A stretch of DNA of 64,000 nucleotides from Pyxicephalus adspersus (taxonomy: Eukaryota > Chordata > Amphibia > Anura > Pyxicephalidae), in contig NC_092866.1 in NCBI RefSeq assembly GCF_032062135.1, positions 27,095,114 through 27,159,113 on the forward strand, written 5' to 3'. The number at the start of each line of letters is the position of its first letter. The stretch's first letter is position 1. A program made the position numbers and the translations under genes. Under the pieces are notes generated by a model that worked only from the letters and a program-made list of their open reading frames with translations, ran no database searches and had not been told where the DNA came from. Shown here piece after piece: positions 34,206-46,619 of the stretch.

Positions 34206-35066
34206 TTGCAAGTTTTTTCACATTACAAGGGGTTCTGGTAGATCATAGACTTAATACCAGCATGCAATGCCAAGCTGCAATATCTAAAGCTAGTAAAGTC
34301 CTTTTCTTGTACTAAAAGAGTAATAGACTGCAGAGATGGAGACATAATCCTGCCCCTGTACAAAGCATTGGTCAGGTCACATCTGGAATATGCAGTCCAG
34401 TTTTGGACACCAGTTCACAAAAAGGACATTGTGGAATTGGAGAGAGTGCAGAGAAGGACAACTAAACTAATAAAAGAAATGGAGGAGCTCAGCTATGAGG
34501 AGAGATTAGCTGAACTGAATCTATTCTCCCTTGAGAAGAGATGTTTAAGGGAGATATGATTACCCTGTATAAATATATAAATGGTCCATAGAGAGAACTG
34601 TCTTCCCCATTATTCACTTTGAGATCATTACAAAGAACAAGAGGGCACTCTTTGCGTCTGGAGGAAAAGAAGTTTAAGCTAAGGATAAGGAAGGGATTCT
34701 TCACTGTAAGGTCTGTGAAAATGTGGAATCGTCTCCCTCAGGAAGTAGTTTCAGCAACTACTATAGATTGCTTTAAGAAAAAGCTGGATGTTTTTCTAGA
34801 AGCACAGAATATAACTGGGTTTTAAGGCTTTAAAGTAAAAATAACAGTGACTGTTGATCCAGGGAACATCCGATTGCCTCATGGAATCAGGAAGGAATTT
34901 TTTTTTCCCCCTGTTGAAGCAAATTGTACCAGGGTATTTTTAGCCTTCCTCTGGACCAACTATGTCTCATAGGGTTTTATATCTGGGATATGTTTATTTC
35001 TTCAGTGGTTGAACTTGATGGACTTATGTCTTTTTTCAACCTAACCTATTATGTAACTATGTAACA
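34206..35066 (+). mobile_element. CR1-type LINE, 5'-truncated: RT C-terminus and full 3' UTR
   Basis: The conceptual text runs VDHRLNTSMQCQAAISKASK, then VRSHLEYAVQFWTPVHKKDI, VELERVQRRTTKLI, RLAELNLFSLEKR, RSLQRTRGHSLRLEEKKFKL, and VKMWNRLPQEVVSATTIDCF. This is the diagnostic C-terminus of CR1-type ORF2, reaching the stop at 34825. The 3' UTR contains GTTGATCCAGGGAACAT and GGTTGAACTTGATGGACTTA, and ends in repeated CTATGTAA. One frameshift (near 34556) and an early stop are present. Confidence 0.9.
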
Positions 35067-35392
35067 ATGAGGTTTGGTCAAAATGAGCTAGCAATGGTCA
35101 TTTAACAATTTGATTGGTTAAGATCAATGTATAATTGTTAACTCCAGTTATCAAAGAATTGAGTGCTGATGGTCAGTTAGATGATATGAAAATGACACTC
35201 CCTGGAGTAAACCAAGTCATGTGATCTTGCTGCTAGAACCACGCTGTTTTCGATTATTGTACGCATCAAAGAAAGATAAGTACTAACTTTTAATTAAGCA
35301 TTGCCTGAGTGTTTTGTGTCATTCTTTAACCCTTTCTTGACACTTGTGTTCCCACAAATACTTCCACCTTGTTACAATATAGCGCCAACATA

Positions 35393-35956
35393 CCGTATTT
35401 TTTGCCGTATAAGACACACTTTTTCTTCCCCAAAACTGGGGGGGAAAAGTTAGTGCGTCCTATACGACAAATGTGTTAAAAAAAATAATTAAAATATTAT
35501 ACTCACCCGATACCCGATCCTGCCTGTGTCTCAGGCTGCAGCGTGTCTCTCAGGCTGCAGCGTGTCTCTCTTCTCTCTTCTGCCAGCATCGTGTTCTCTC
35601 CTGTCTGTAAAGCAAAGCGAAAGAAGCCGGCACAGCGCCACCTGCTGTTCCCTGTCCTAACTGCCGTACAGTGGAAAAAAAGCACAGAGTGATCAGAAGG
35701 GGAGTTTGAATGACAGAGTGATCAGAAGGGGAGTTTGAATGACACAGAGTGATCAGAAAGGGAATTTGAAAGGTACAGAGTGATCAGAAAGGGAATTTGA
35801 ATGGCACATGAGTGATCAGAAGGGGAATACCGGTATGAATGGCACATGAGTGATCAGAAGGGGAATAATCTTTCAGAATCTTTTTTTCTAGATTTTCCTC
35901 CTTTAAAATTGGGTGCGTCTTATATTCCGGAGCGTCTTATACAGTGAAAAATACGG
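35393..35956. mobile_element. MITE with CCGTATTTTT inverted ends and TA target duplication
   Basis: The left end CCGTATTTTTTGCCGTATAA pairs with the right end, which reads CCGTATTTTTCACTGTATAA on the reverse strand. GTATAAGAC(G/A)CAC follows in both. TA flanks both sides (35391-35392 and 35957-35958). Comparison with the unoccupied LINE copy at 10913 confirms the exact insertion point. No transposase. Confidence 0.9.
35684..35868. repeat. ~31-bp minisatellite inside the MITE, six copies
   Basis: The unit is built on AGAGTGATCAGAAGGGGA, then TTTGAATGGCA. Spacing varies slightly between copies. Confidence 0.9.
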
Positions 35957-36260
35957 TAATATGCAGCGCTGTACGGTAAATAGGGGTTGCAAATGACAGA
36001 AAGTTACAGACAGTGACACAGGAGTAGGAGAAGACCCTGTCCAGAAGAGCTTTCGATCAAAGAGGTGGGGGAAGCAGCACACACTGGGGGGTTGGCTATA
36101 AAATGGTGGGGAAGTAGTGAAGGTTTTTTGACACAGAAGAAAACTGGTAGGAAGGTTTAAAAAGATGGGTTTTGAGTGCTGCAATGAGCAGAAAGTAGGA
36201 ACGAGCTGAAAAGGGTGTGGAAGACCATTTAAAACCGTGCAGAGCATTACAAATGACCAT

Positions 36261-37714
36261 AGATGAATTAGTAAAATTCGAAAACCAACCTCAAAGTGTC
36301 AGAAGAAAGCATGAATGAAAGTAAGTAAAAGGGAGTTTAATAACATTCTTGGGTGAACCAGAACAAACTCACTCCACAGCCTCAGAAACCCCGATTGTGA
36401 TTGTAGAAAGGTGCACAGTAGGAAGGTATTAGGTAAGAAAAGGTATCAGATTTTTGTTAATAAAGCTAAACTCCAGAAAGTTTCATGATAATATTTATTA
36501 CAGCAACCTTTTTTATTTAACACTGCTACTTTTTTATCTTATCTTGGCTTCTGCATAACAGGGTTACTTCTTTATCTAGGAGGCCAGGTGTTCTTTATCC
36601 TTGGAGTTTACCAGTCAGAAATTGTAATTATAATTATACATTGTATAGCTAATATTTTTAATATATAGTGATTATAACACATAGTTACTGTCACAAACTG
36701 CACAAGCAGTTAGGAAGGTGGTCACAAATTGTGGTGTGAGACAGCTGATGATGCAGTCAGTATTTATATGAAAACATACAAACAATGTGATAAACCCAGA
36801 CATAGCAAACACACAGCTAACAAACGAATATGAGGATAGAGATACTAACAAAAATCGAGCCAGGTGAAAAGGGTCAGAAACAGGATCAGAGAACACAGCA
36901 GGAAGCAGGCTACTTAACTCTGGCCTGGAATAATAGATGGACATGTCCTAAAATAGGGAGCTCCTGACTGCAAATATAGGAAGTTCTTCCTGAAGGTGGC
37001 TACATACTTGTTCTTAGTAAACCAGATATTCAGCTCCACCAGTAGAAAAGCAGAGTATGGCAGAAACCATAACAGTTAGTCAAGTTGAAAAGACACAAAC
37101 CCTTCAAGTTCAAACAAAAGTAAACATTTCTAAAACACATGCACACTAGAAAACCTGCATATTCTATTCAGTGTGTTTGAGGTCATTGTCCTGTTGAGAA
37201 ACAAATGATGGTCCCGCTAAGCACAAACCAGATGATACAGCATGTTACTGTACTGCCAAATACTGTAGTAGGCATGCTGGTTAAGTGAGAGTCTGATCTA
37301 TGCAGTCATCTCTGAACAGTTGATGTTGAGAGAGGTCTGTTACTTGAACTCTGTGAGGCCATACTGTAGGCACCGAACCTGAGCTGATCTTACTTTGTGG
37401 TTGCTGAGGCTGGTAACTCTAATGAATTAATCCTCTGAAATTTTCCAGATTGAATGAACATTAATATCATAAAATAATGGACTATTGCTTTTCTTGAGTG
37501 GTTCTTACCATATTATGCGCATAGAAAAGAAGTACTTATAAAAGTAGTAGAAATATTGTATCAGCCCTACCAACACAAACAAAAAAATTAGGAAAGTAAG
37601 AAATTTCAGAAACTGATCCTAGACAAAGCACCACTTTTAAAAGAAAAACATTCCAGGAGACGACTTCATGAATCTGATTTGAGAAAATGCCAGTAGTGTG
37701 CAAAGCTGTCATTA
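36261..37714. other. Unassigned, 1.5 kb
   Basis: No gene or named repeat recognised. Confidence 0.4.
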
Positions 37715-39170
37715 AGTCCATAAGGACTAACCACTGGGGAAATAAACAGATAAAAACCCTATATATATAGCTGATCCAGAGGAAGGCAATATTTAATTGT
37801 AAATAACTAAATACAGTACTTTGCTAGCTTTAGATATTGTAGCTTTGTATTACATGTTATTAGGTCTATAATCTACGAAAAAAAACCCAGATCCTTTTCC
37901 ATTTTTGAGTCCCCCAAATATTTGCTCTCTAGACAGTATGAAGCATTCATGTTGTTAGCCCCCAAGTGCATAATATTAAAATATTAGAAGGAATAGGCCT
38001 AAAATTCTCCATGGGCTGATAGTCTGCAGGTTGCATCTCTGGTTCCCACACTCAACTCCTTAGGATTTTTCTATCTCACCTACCTGAACATTTCAAAATC
38101 TTCCTCAAAACTTCTCCCTAAGTAACTGTTCAGTGTTTTGACTCTTTTGTCAAAAAATCAAGAACTCACCATGAAGTACAACCCCTGGGAATAACAATCA
38201 TAATATAAGGCACTAAATATAAGTCTATACCCTGTCCTGATGAAGTCATAATGAGGAAACATGTTGGGATCAGAGATGAGTGCACTTTTCTACATTCCAT
38301 TTTACGCTAAAAATCTTACACCTATTCTAATCCTGTTTATACAACAAATATGTATAAGCACATATGCATTTAATGATATGTTTGTTGATTAGGTGAGCTC
38401 TGTCTAGTTATTGGTCTTTATGACTATGACCAATTTTCTAATTACTATCTCACAAATAACATTATTTTAAGGTGCTCTCTCTTTCGTTTTCTCTTTTTAT
38501 AATTGTTTATTTTCCAATTGCATAACTTTACATATCTATATTGAATGCCATTTGTCACTTAGCTGCCCAATCAAACACATTCAGGTCTGCTTGTAGATTA
38601 TAGAGATCATGTATGGACCTAATTCGAGTACATAGTTTGGTGTAATTACAAACACAGAAATGGTACTCTTAATCCCATACTCTATATTATTTATAAAGAT
38701 GTAAAAACAGTAAAGGTCCCAACACTGAACCCTGGGGTACACCACTATAAACCTTAAAGCATTCAGAGTATGAATCATTAATAACTACTCTCTGGATGCA
38801 GTATTTAAGTCAGTTTTCAATTTACAGATGTAAGTTTCTAAACCTATTGACCTTAACATGCATATTAACCATCTGTGGGGTACAGTGTCAAATGCTTTTG
38901 CAAAGTCCTAGTACACTATAATAACTGTTACTCTACTGTCTACCTGTTTACTTACTTCCTTATAATAGGATAATAAAATTTGTTTGGCAAGTTCTGTCTT
39001 TCTGGAATCCATGCTGACTATCAGTTATAATATTATTTTCTAGCAGTAACTCCTATTTGTGATTCTTTATCAAACTCTCTGGGATCGTTCCAACTATAGA
39101 AGTTGAACTTACTGGTCTGTACTTGGTACTATACTTGGTAATGACTTTACTCACTTTTGTACTTTGAGAT
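37715..39170 (-). mobile_element. CR1-type LINE (RT), interrupted by a 541-bp insert
   Basis: The minus strand from high to low coordinates reads ITDSQHGFQKDRT (39020), DFAKAFDTVPH (38895; the catalytic first aspartate box), GVPQGSVLGPLLF (38735), KWHSI.ICKVM (38560). Then, beyond the insert: MHLGANNMNASYCLESKYLG, DSKMEKDLGF and YKATISKASKVLY (37972-37810), and a piece of 3' UTR (37790-37715). The second RT aspartate block (YADD-like) and most of the C-terminus are missing or unreadable. Confidence 0.85.
37973..38513 (+). mobile_element. 541-bp insert in CR1 with 11-bp duplication and a hammerhead-like motif
   Basis: CCAAGTGCATA (37962-37972) and CCAATTGCATA (38514-38524) flank the insert, an 11-bp duplication with one mismatch. 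Closing it restores the CR1 ORF (ICKVM then MHLG). The insert has no frame. It carries CTGATGA...GAAACATGTTGGGA at 38237-38267, like the motif at 14101-14139, with a weakened stem II. A long variable target duplication points to target-primed insertion, as made by Penelope-like elements, rather than cut-and-paste. Confidence 0.7.
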
Positions 39171-39369
39171 CAAACAGGCATATAATCTAAGAAAGTTAGA
39201 AAATTAATTGTTAGATAAAAACAATTTGGAGGTTGGTCCAGGCAGCAATGGAGAATGGTCATTTAATATCAAGTCAAAAGGTTAATATAATTAGGAATAA
39301 ATACACACCCTAGCACATAGCAAACACTACATCATCATGGGCGTAGCTGAATTCTTCCATGCCTCCTAT

Positions 39370-40140
39370 CACTCAGGCTAATTTTATTTGCACTTATTTA
39401 GATCCACAATATCCTTTTTGTGAACTGGTTGCCAAAACTGGACTAAATATTCTAGATTTGACTAATGATTTATACAGGGGCAAGATTATCTCTCACTTTC
39501 TGAAGTCTATACATACAGTTTGTTCTATTAGGTCTTAGATTTACCACAGCCCCTAGATTCTTTTCAATTATTTACTCTCAAGTTGTATTTTCTGTGGAAC
39601 ATATAAAGCAGTCAGTGTTCACTTAGTGCATATTTAGGAACTCTTTTGTAGCAGGTGGAGCCCCTAACAATTACATGCTCCCTCAATTTCATATATAATT
39701 GCTATGTGGGTATTTGCTTGGGAGCCTAATCAAATCTGTTGTTCTATCATCCCTCTAAAGAATCAGTTAAGTTCTGTAAAATGTATAGACTTCAGGATTG
39801 GGGAAACAAAACGAATATACTGCATGCCATCACTGTCAAGTTTTGGGGATATGATTTTGATTTTTAATGTGCTTTTTGGTTGCATAAAGTTGATATGGAA
39901 TGAAGAGACTAAGTACAATACAGAATATATTGGTTTTAATAATTAAATTAAAAAGTGTTCTGATATCTGTAAAATGCCTCAAAAATCCCATGACAATTGA
40001 TTGTTCCTTGGTATATATATATCCTGTACAGTTTTTAACTTCACATTAATTTTATTAACAATAAATATTATTTGCCCATTGGTAACCCAATCAAAACAGT
40101 GCATTAAGGCCTGCTTGTATGTTAGATGTATCATTTGTAC
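39370..40140 (-). mobile_element. CR1-type LINE fragments (second decayed copy)
   Basis: The minus strand at 40140-40050 reads NIQAGLNALFDWVTNGQ. At 39640-39370 it reads KNLGAVVNLRPNRTNCMYRL, RDNLAPV, and FGNQFTKRILW (family FWTPVHKKDIV). About 390 bp of unrelated sequence (39650-40045) lies between the two. Confidence 0.7.
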
Positions 40141-42025
40141 ATTCTCAGACCTTTTCTTTATACTAATATTTTTTTTTTTTTTGATTAGGAGGTGTTCTGT
40201 TTCTCTCTTTACCTCATTCCTCTAGAGGAGAGCGCAGCAGAGCACTGCTCATCCTCCTCCTGTCCCTTTTCATAGAACAGAGTCCATCATCTGTTTTTTA
40301 ACATCCATACAAGATTTGAACCATTATTTTCTCTTCCACATCCCTGATTGTGTTATTGTTGGTGAGCCATCACACCAGTTATTATTCAACTTTTATTACC
40401 ACTGGCCTAGCTTGTGCAGTCCATTCTATCTCGTTAACACTGAGGGTCTGGTAACAATCTCCAATATAATCAACTATGCATTAAACACATTTTCCATCAA
40501 CCAGCTCTTCTGTAAATCTGAAATTTACTTTTAGATTGACATCCCAAATAAAATACACTGCCACCTTTTTGTTTGCATTCCTGAAAATGTTTTCAAACAA
40601 ACATCTGAATCCCAAGCAAGGATTCAGCCATATCAACTAAATACATTTTAATCCATTAGGCAGTTGTTTGCTCAGAGCTCTTGAAACCCCAATTCCTTCC
40701 CATGAGGGTGTTAAGTCATGCTTTGGACCTCTAAGCTCCTACTGCTGCTCCTGTGTTGTGCATGGCACAGCAAATATTTCAAATAATATAAACCTAGACT
40801 TTTCTCCAAATTATTTGTTAGTGATCATCCATCTTCCTTGAGTATCCCTGTTATGGGGGGTCGTGTAAATGACCCTCACAAACCAAGCTATGGCGCTAAC
40901 CTGTAGATAACAGAGAGGATCCCGGGCCTTCGCTATGTGGAAGAGTGAGGATACTAATAAAGTTGGCAGTGCCTTCACCCAGGACAGAGAGGGTTCCTTC
41001 CTGGGACATTAACCAGAATTAAAAACAGTAATATAAAACAGAACCCGAGGAACCACTACACCCAGCATACAACATTAATCATTACAGCTAAATGAACACA
41101 CAGGTTGGAGTATTTGTATGCTTTATATCTCAAAAAAGTAATAGCAATATTTACAATCAATAAACATAGATGAATACTCATAGCAAGAGTCCTGAGGAGA
41201 ATTGTGCACAGATATACCCGGGTATAAACGGTCTTTAACCACAAATACCTCCAGTAATGATCAGTATCAGGATGAGTTGCAGAGGCCTCTGGAGTTGATT
41301 GTAGCAAAGATGTCCTTATGAGATGATTCTGAAGACAGCAGCAAGGAGATCCTCCAACTGACAATTGGGCTGTGTATGCTGAGATCCTGGATTGCACGGA
41401 TGCAGGCAAAGTATCCGGAGTTCAGGAACAATCTATCTGCACTACCACTTAGACCCTAGCAATCAAACTAATCTGCCAATGCAACCGGACCTCTGCTACC
41501 TATGGGCCATTGCATGCCTAACCTATGCTAACTGTAAATAAACTGAGGGTGCAGATCAGTAAAAATAACTGAAAGGGCAGAGCTAATATATATTTGTGTA
41601 TGTAGCTGATACACTGACAGTAGGGATTTCCCTCTGATAACAGATATCACATATACCCTATTATTACAGAGGGAAATAATATAATACTGCACCACACACA
41701 GACACAGCAGTCAGTGTGTTCTGGTAGGAATGCAGGCACCTACCCTGGCTGAGCACATGTTGTCATCTCTGCCCCTTCACTTCCTGCATTTACATTTATA
41801 ACCTGCTGGGTTTTCAAAGGTCACTATCAGGGGCAGGAAGCACTTCCTAATGAAGAGGTGTCTGTTTACTTCAACAACTTTATTTAAACTTTCAAAGTTA
41901 CAACTCAGCTAGCAGATAGAAAAGGCAGTCCCCTACACTTGTATACTGTTATTGGTTCAAACTTCCATTGAGGAACCACATATCCATTCATCCAATCCTA
42001 CTACTCTGCAAACCTAAAGTCTCTA
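40141..42025. other. Mostly unassigned; possible LTR-like block at 40849-41937
   Basis: TGTTATGGGG at 40849 and CCCCTACA ending at 41937 look like LTR ends, but the flanks (ATCCC and CTTGT) do not match, so I do not call an element. No coding sequence recognised. Confidence 0.35.
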
Positions 42026-42026
42026 T

Positions 42027-42066
42027 GATCCTCTGCGGAAGCCTCACGGCAAAATGCGTTGAAAAA
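42027..42066 (+). ncRNA. Decayed hammerhead-like motif
   Basis: CTGCGGA, then GCC-TCAC-GGC as a perfect stem II, then AAAATGCGTTG where a GAAACGCGTTG box is expected. The core box has lost its G, so it should be inactive. Related to the motifs at 14101 and 38231. Confidence 0.35.
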
Positions 42067-45000
42067 TGAGACAACCTTGCTCCTTTAATATTCTATTCTG
42101 TTCATATTTCAGAATTTGTCTTGCCTAAAGTCCAGTGGAGCTTTGTCTAGAATTATTTTTCCACCAATACAATTTTCAGTAAAATATTGTGATTATTGCC
42201 ATAAAACTCTCTTTTTCTAGTTGTTCTAATTTTTCATATTGTTTATTAGAGGGCTTGCAAACTGATACAATGGATGAAGAATCTTGAGTTACTTTTCTAG
42301 TATTGACATTTGTATGATTATAGGTCACCCATGGAGAGAGGTAATAAGTTATATGTGATTAGCCAGGGATGTGCCACAATGACATATTCTACAGTTCCTT
42401 CACAATTTACTGAAATATCATATTAATTTCACATAACATTGTAGTATTCTTGATAAGACTGATGAAGACGTTCCTCAAAGATGTAACAATACCCTTCAGA
42501 GTTCTTCAAGATTTGTAAACATGCTCCTATATAGTATATTCATGAAAACCACATCCCCCCCCCCCCCGTTTGATGGTAATAGTATAACTTTGCAGTAAAT
42601 TTAAAGCCTGCCACTGCAATTTGGAAAATTTTGGAGGTCCAAAAAGGACATGGATATATGTGGATCTTTCCTTTTTTTAATCAAGCACTATTAGAAATCA
42701 AATGAGCCTAAAGGATGCACTCACGGAATTCCCACTTAGCCACAGGAGAGGTAGGACTGTACTTGTGATAAACTTAGAAGTTACCAATAGTTCAGAAATT
42801 TGTTCTCATACCATTGGGTACAAGAGGGGGAAGTCATTCAGTCTCCCGGTTTAGAGGTATTAGGAATGAGCATAGATAAATATGCAGAATGGTGATCAGA
42901 CCACAACTGGTGGGGTGTGAAGGTTTTGGAGGGAAAAAAACTTCATACAAAGCAAGCAAAGAATATATACCAAATAAAAAAAAGGCAATCATGCAATACA
43001 TTTAAGAAAAATCTACCAGCAGGATCTACTTTTTCCTCTATTAACTGCAATAGGAGAGATCCTGGATCAACTAGACCAGTTAGAGGAGGAAGGAAATAAA
43101 GGACATACCTGACTCTGCCACCAATGTGGTCAATTGAAGTCAACTCAGAAAAAAATCCAAAAAATGTAAACACCTGTACCAGGAAGGTGCAGAAGACACA
43201 CCCTTATTGAAGTGTAGTGTTGGCCCGGGACCAAAAATCCATGTCGTGGAAAGGAACCCAAGACATTAGACTAAAACAGGAATGAGTTAAAAAAAAAAAA
43301 AAAAAAAGCCCCATCCCTAACTAAAGTAAACAGAGGAAGCAATGATGGGTCAACATCTAAGTGCATAAACACACCATAGAGATCAAAATAACAAAGATAC
43401 ATCTTAACAAAGATCATCACATCCACAAGTGATAAAGATTGTGTGCAAGTATACCTAGCTTTTATGTTGGTTGATTGGAAAAAGTAAAAGAACATTTGCA
43501 ATCACACCTTTCACTTTCTGTTTTCTCAACTGCAGGTGCAAAGGTTAACTTCAGTAATTGGACATCCCACTTCCTGCAGTTCCTATGTCAGGATTTGGTG
43601 GGCCAGGGAGTTTCAGGAAACATCAGGAAATAGGGGAATCTGGGCTGTGTCAAAATCAAATGAGTTTGTGGGAAGTGTGTCCTTTTTCTGTTTAAAGAAA
43701 TAGCATGTCCCTGGTATATATATATTTGATATATATATATAACACAGACACACACACACACTTTATTGTGATATTAGGGGGATAGGCTAATTATATATAG
43801 GTATTTACAAATTATATAAAAGTTTAAAAGTTCGTAAAGCAGCCTTCAGGCAGGAAAAAATACAGCTTCTCAAAAATCTGCACCCATGCTTGTTCTCAGC
43901 TTTTTTTTATTTTACTTAATGATGTATAAAAATCTATGGTAATTGCTCTATTCAGACTTTCTCTAAATTCAGAGGAATTTTTTGGGATGCTTTGTGAGAA
44001 AAACAAACTGTTTCCATGTATTCTTTGGTTTAGTCACCCTGCCTTTTCCTTTTCCTGCCTCTTCCCACTTAATCTTTTTCCATTTGTGCAGTATTCTCTA
44101 GCCTTTATTAGAATAGTTCACTGCTTTTAGATGGGTATATTTACAGATGCGTAATCTCATAATTACAATGCAAGGTTTCGTAAATAATGATGATGAATTT
44201 ATTTAAAACGGCAAAAAATATACCCTTTATACAGTTAATATATGCACTTTATTAGTCCTGGTTCCTGCAGAATATTAAAGAAAGCATATAATCTTCCAGA
44301 ATCATTTTTTCTTCACATGAATATTGTATTATCTGTAACTACTATAGACTTTGAAATTAAACCATAGTACAAAGATACATTATTAGAGAATACAAAGACA
44401 TTTACCTGTGTAAAGTTTAATACAAATTGAAAATGTAAGCTTGAAAGTGCCAAAAAGGGCCAGTAGCTGTGGTCAAGTGGGCAGGGTACAATCATGTGTG
44501 GTTAAAGCATGATGGACAACATTTATTAAATATCCATTTAGGACTCTACAATATGTAAAAACACAGTTTGTTTTATTGGTGGTTCTTATAAAATAAATTT
44601 GCCCAACAATGGCCATCTGATAATTTTCACAATTCACAAAAGTCACAATTGTTTTTAGCCAACATAATTCCCTATTTAGGAATTGGATCCAAAATACAAA
44701 GTTCAGTAAGCAGAACAAAATATTTTTTTTTTCCCTTACTTTTTTTGTACACATCCAAAAATATAAAATTACACCAAATAAACATATATAACATTACACC
44801 AAATCTTCATATTTACACACCTAAAATAGGTAACTGTCAAAACTGTATTTTTTTTCAGGTAAAATCCCACATTTGTAATGGCTAAAGACTTTTTTTAACC
44901 AGTAAAAAAAATCTTCTGACATTAAAACCAAACCTTTCAATAGGCTTGGGACCTTCCTGGATAGGAAATAGGGCAGTGGCCCTGTGCTCCCTCTCCTATC

Positions 45001-45842
45001 CATATATGGTCCTCTGGAATCTGCCCCCCCCAAAAAAAGGGGGGCACAAATCATGTAGACCGCTCCTTTTGGAGAAACCAAACCCACCTGCTCTCAACAT
45101 GGGCAACGGCCATCCTTAGGGGAGATTTTAAAATTTGGAAGCCTCCAGCTGTCTGCCACCTCACTCAGATGAATGAGTTCAGGGGTACATAGTACACCTT
45201 TCTCATTCCCATAAAAGTTAAAACCTTACCCTTGAAATAAACACACTACACTATTTATGAAAAATTTCCTCCTATTTTTAACTAATACTTACCTTTCCAG
45301 GATCCAGTTTTGTGTAAATGCACACACCATGGATGATCCATCCTTTTTCTCCTCCAGCATTGCTGCTGTCACCATGCTAAAGTGATCATTAGATGTATGG
45401 GTCATCCCATTATGGGGTGTCTAAAGGAATTAAGCAGTGCTGAGAGCTGCTTTGTCTGTCTATTGAGAACTAGCACTCCCTAAGATATTGGTGTCATCTA
45501 GTGGCAGTCTGCAAAATTTCACCTAAGTTAAAACCACCAATTTCACAAAAATGCAACCTGTCATTTTACACAGCTCTCCGAGATAGCTCACAGAAACTGG
45601 GACTGTCCCAGCGAAAACAGACAGTTGGGAGCTATGGGAACACATTACGATATCACATTTGAAACAGACTGGTGTTTCTTCTCCACTAACGCTAATGCAA
45701 CTCTGCAACTTTGTTCTCTAGTATAAATACTTGCTGTATTTTACACTAAGGGCACTATTTATAAAACATTCATTATCAGTAACAATTGAAATGGAGGTTG
45801 GTTCTCTCCTACCTGAGCATAAAAGTTGAGCCACCTCTAGTA
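42067..45842. other. Unassigned, 3.8 kb, with simple repeats
   Basis: C-run at 42554, A-run at 43288, (TA)n-(CA)n at 43717-43765. A segment near 45540-45640 (GGGACTGTCCCAGCGAAAAC) looks like a fragment of a dispersed repeat. No gene recognised. Confidence 0.4.
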
Positions 45843-45847
45843 TATTA

Positions 45848-46528
45848 AATAGTGAACTAGATAATAGCGAATATAGCAGAAAGAAGAGGTTTGAGGCCTG
45901 GAATTTAGTGCAAAATAATAAAGATGTATTTGTACATTGTTGATCCATACATAATTATTTAGTACAATTGTTTCAAGTGTATCCCAGCTCTTGTTAACAA
46001 TCACAAGGTTGGGATACTCATCCTAGACATTAATGTGCTAGCACCAGTAAATCATAGGTACAAAAAATGGGACCTGTTTAGGTCACGTACGTCCCAACGT
46101 GTTTTGAAAAATTTTGGCTTATATATATTTATTTAATAATTTCATATCTGATGCCATAGAGGTTCTCTTGTAATATTGGTATATACGTATTACCATTCAT
46201 ATTTTTAAAAAGCATGAAAAAATACCCCTGAAGGTGTTGATTACGTACGTTTAAATGGCAGGAGGTAAGTCTAATACAAAAGGTCAGTGAAGTAATTTAG
46301 GCTGCACTTTAAGCTATTGGAGGAATTGGTACAGTGTATTGAGTAAGAAGCTACAGATAAATATTAAGATAATAATTATTATACAGATTCAGTATCTTTA
46401 TACAGTACCTACAGCTTAAAGATGAAATTAGGTTTTAACTAAAATAGCAAGTGCCAGATGAAATATTTTGCACTAAATTCTGGGCCTCAAACCTCTTTCT
46501 TTCTGCTATATTCGCTATTATCTAGTAC
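45848..46528. mobile_element. Non-autonomous element with ~65-bp inverted arms
   Basis: The left arm CTAGATAATAGCGAATATAG, then CAGAAAGAAGAGGTTTGAGGC and GGAATTTAGTGCAAAAT, is mirrored at 46463-46523 (ATTTTGCACTAAATTC... to ...GCTATTATCTAG). The ~545-bp interior has no frame but holds, on the minus strand, AAGCCAAAATTTTTCAAAAC then ACGTTGGGAC, a decayed hammerhead-like box. Class undecided. Confidence 0.7.
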
Positions 46529-46619
46529 ATTCATTGGCAGTAATTGATTCCCACCAGGTAATGTTTGAGAGAACTACTATAAAATTCTTTACAGGCAGTG
46601 GTAAAATGGGTTGTCTTCC

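Larger units (their letters stand above)
35371..36260 (-). mobile_element. L2-like LINE 3' end, split by a MITE
   Basis: The 3' end TATAGCGCCAACA (35378-35390) continues after the MITE as ATATGCAGCGCTGTAC (35959 on). It runs through a 3' UTR matching 10888-11090 to NGLPHPFQLVPTFCSLQHSK on the minus strand. Same family as the copy at 10888-11327. Confidence 0.85.

Noticed and set aside
40849..41937. Possible complete LTR with TGTTATGGGG and CCCCTACA ends
   Set aside because: The 5-bp flanks differ and the polyadenylation-type signals are at the wrong ends; left as unassigned.
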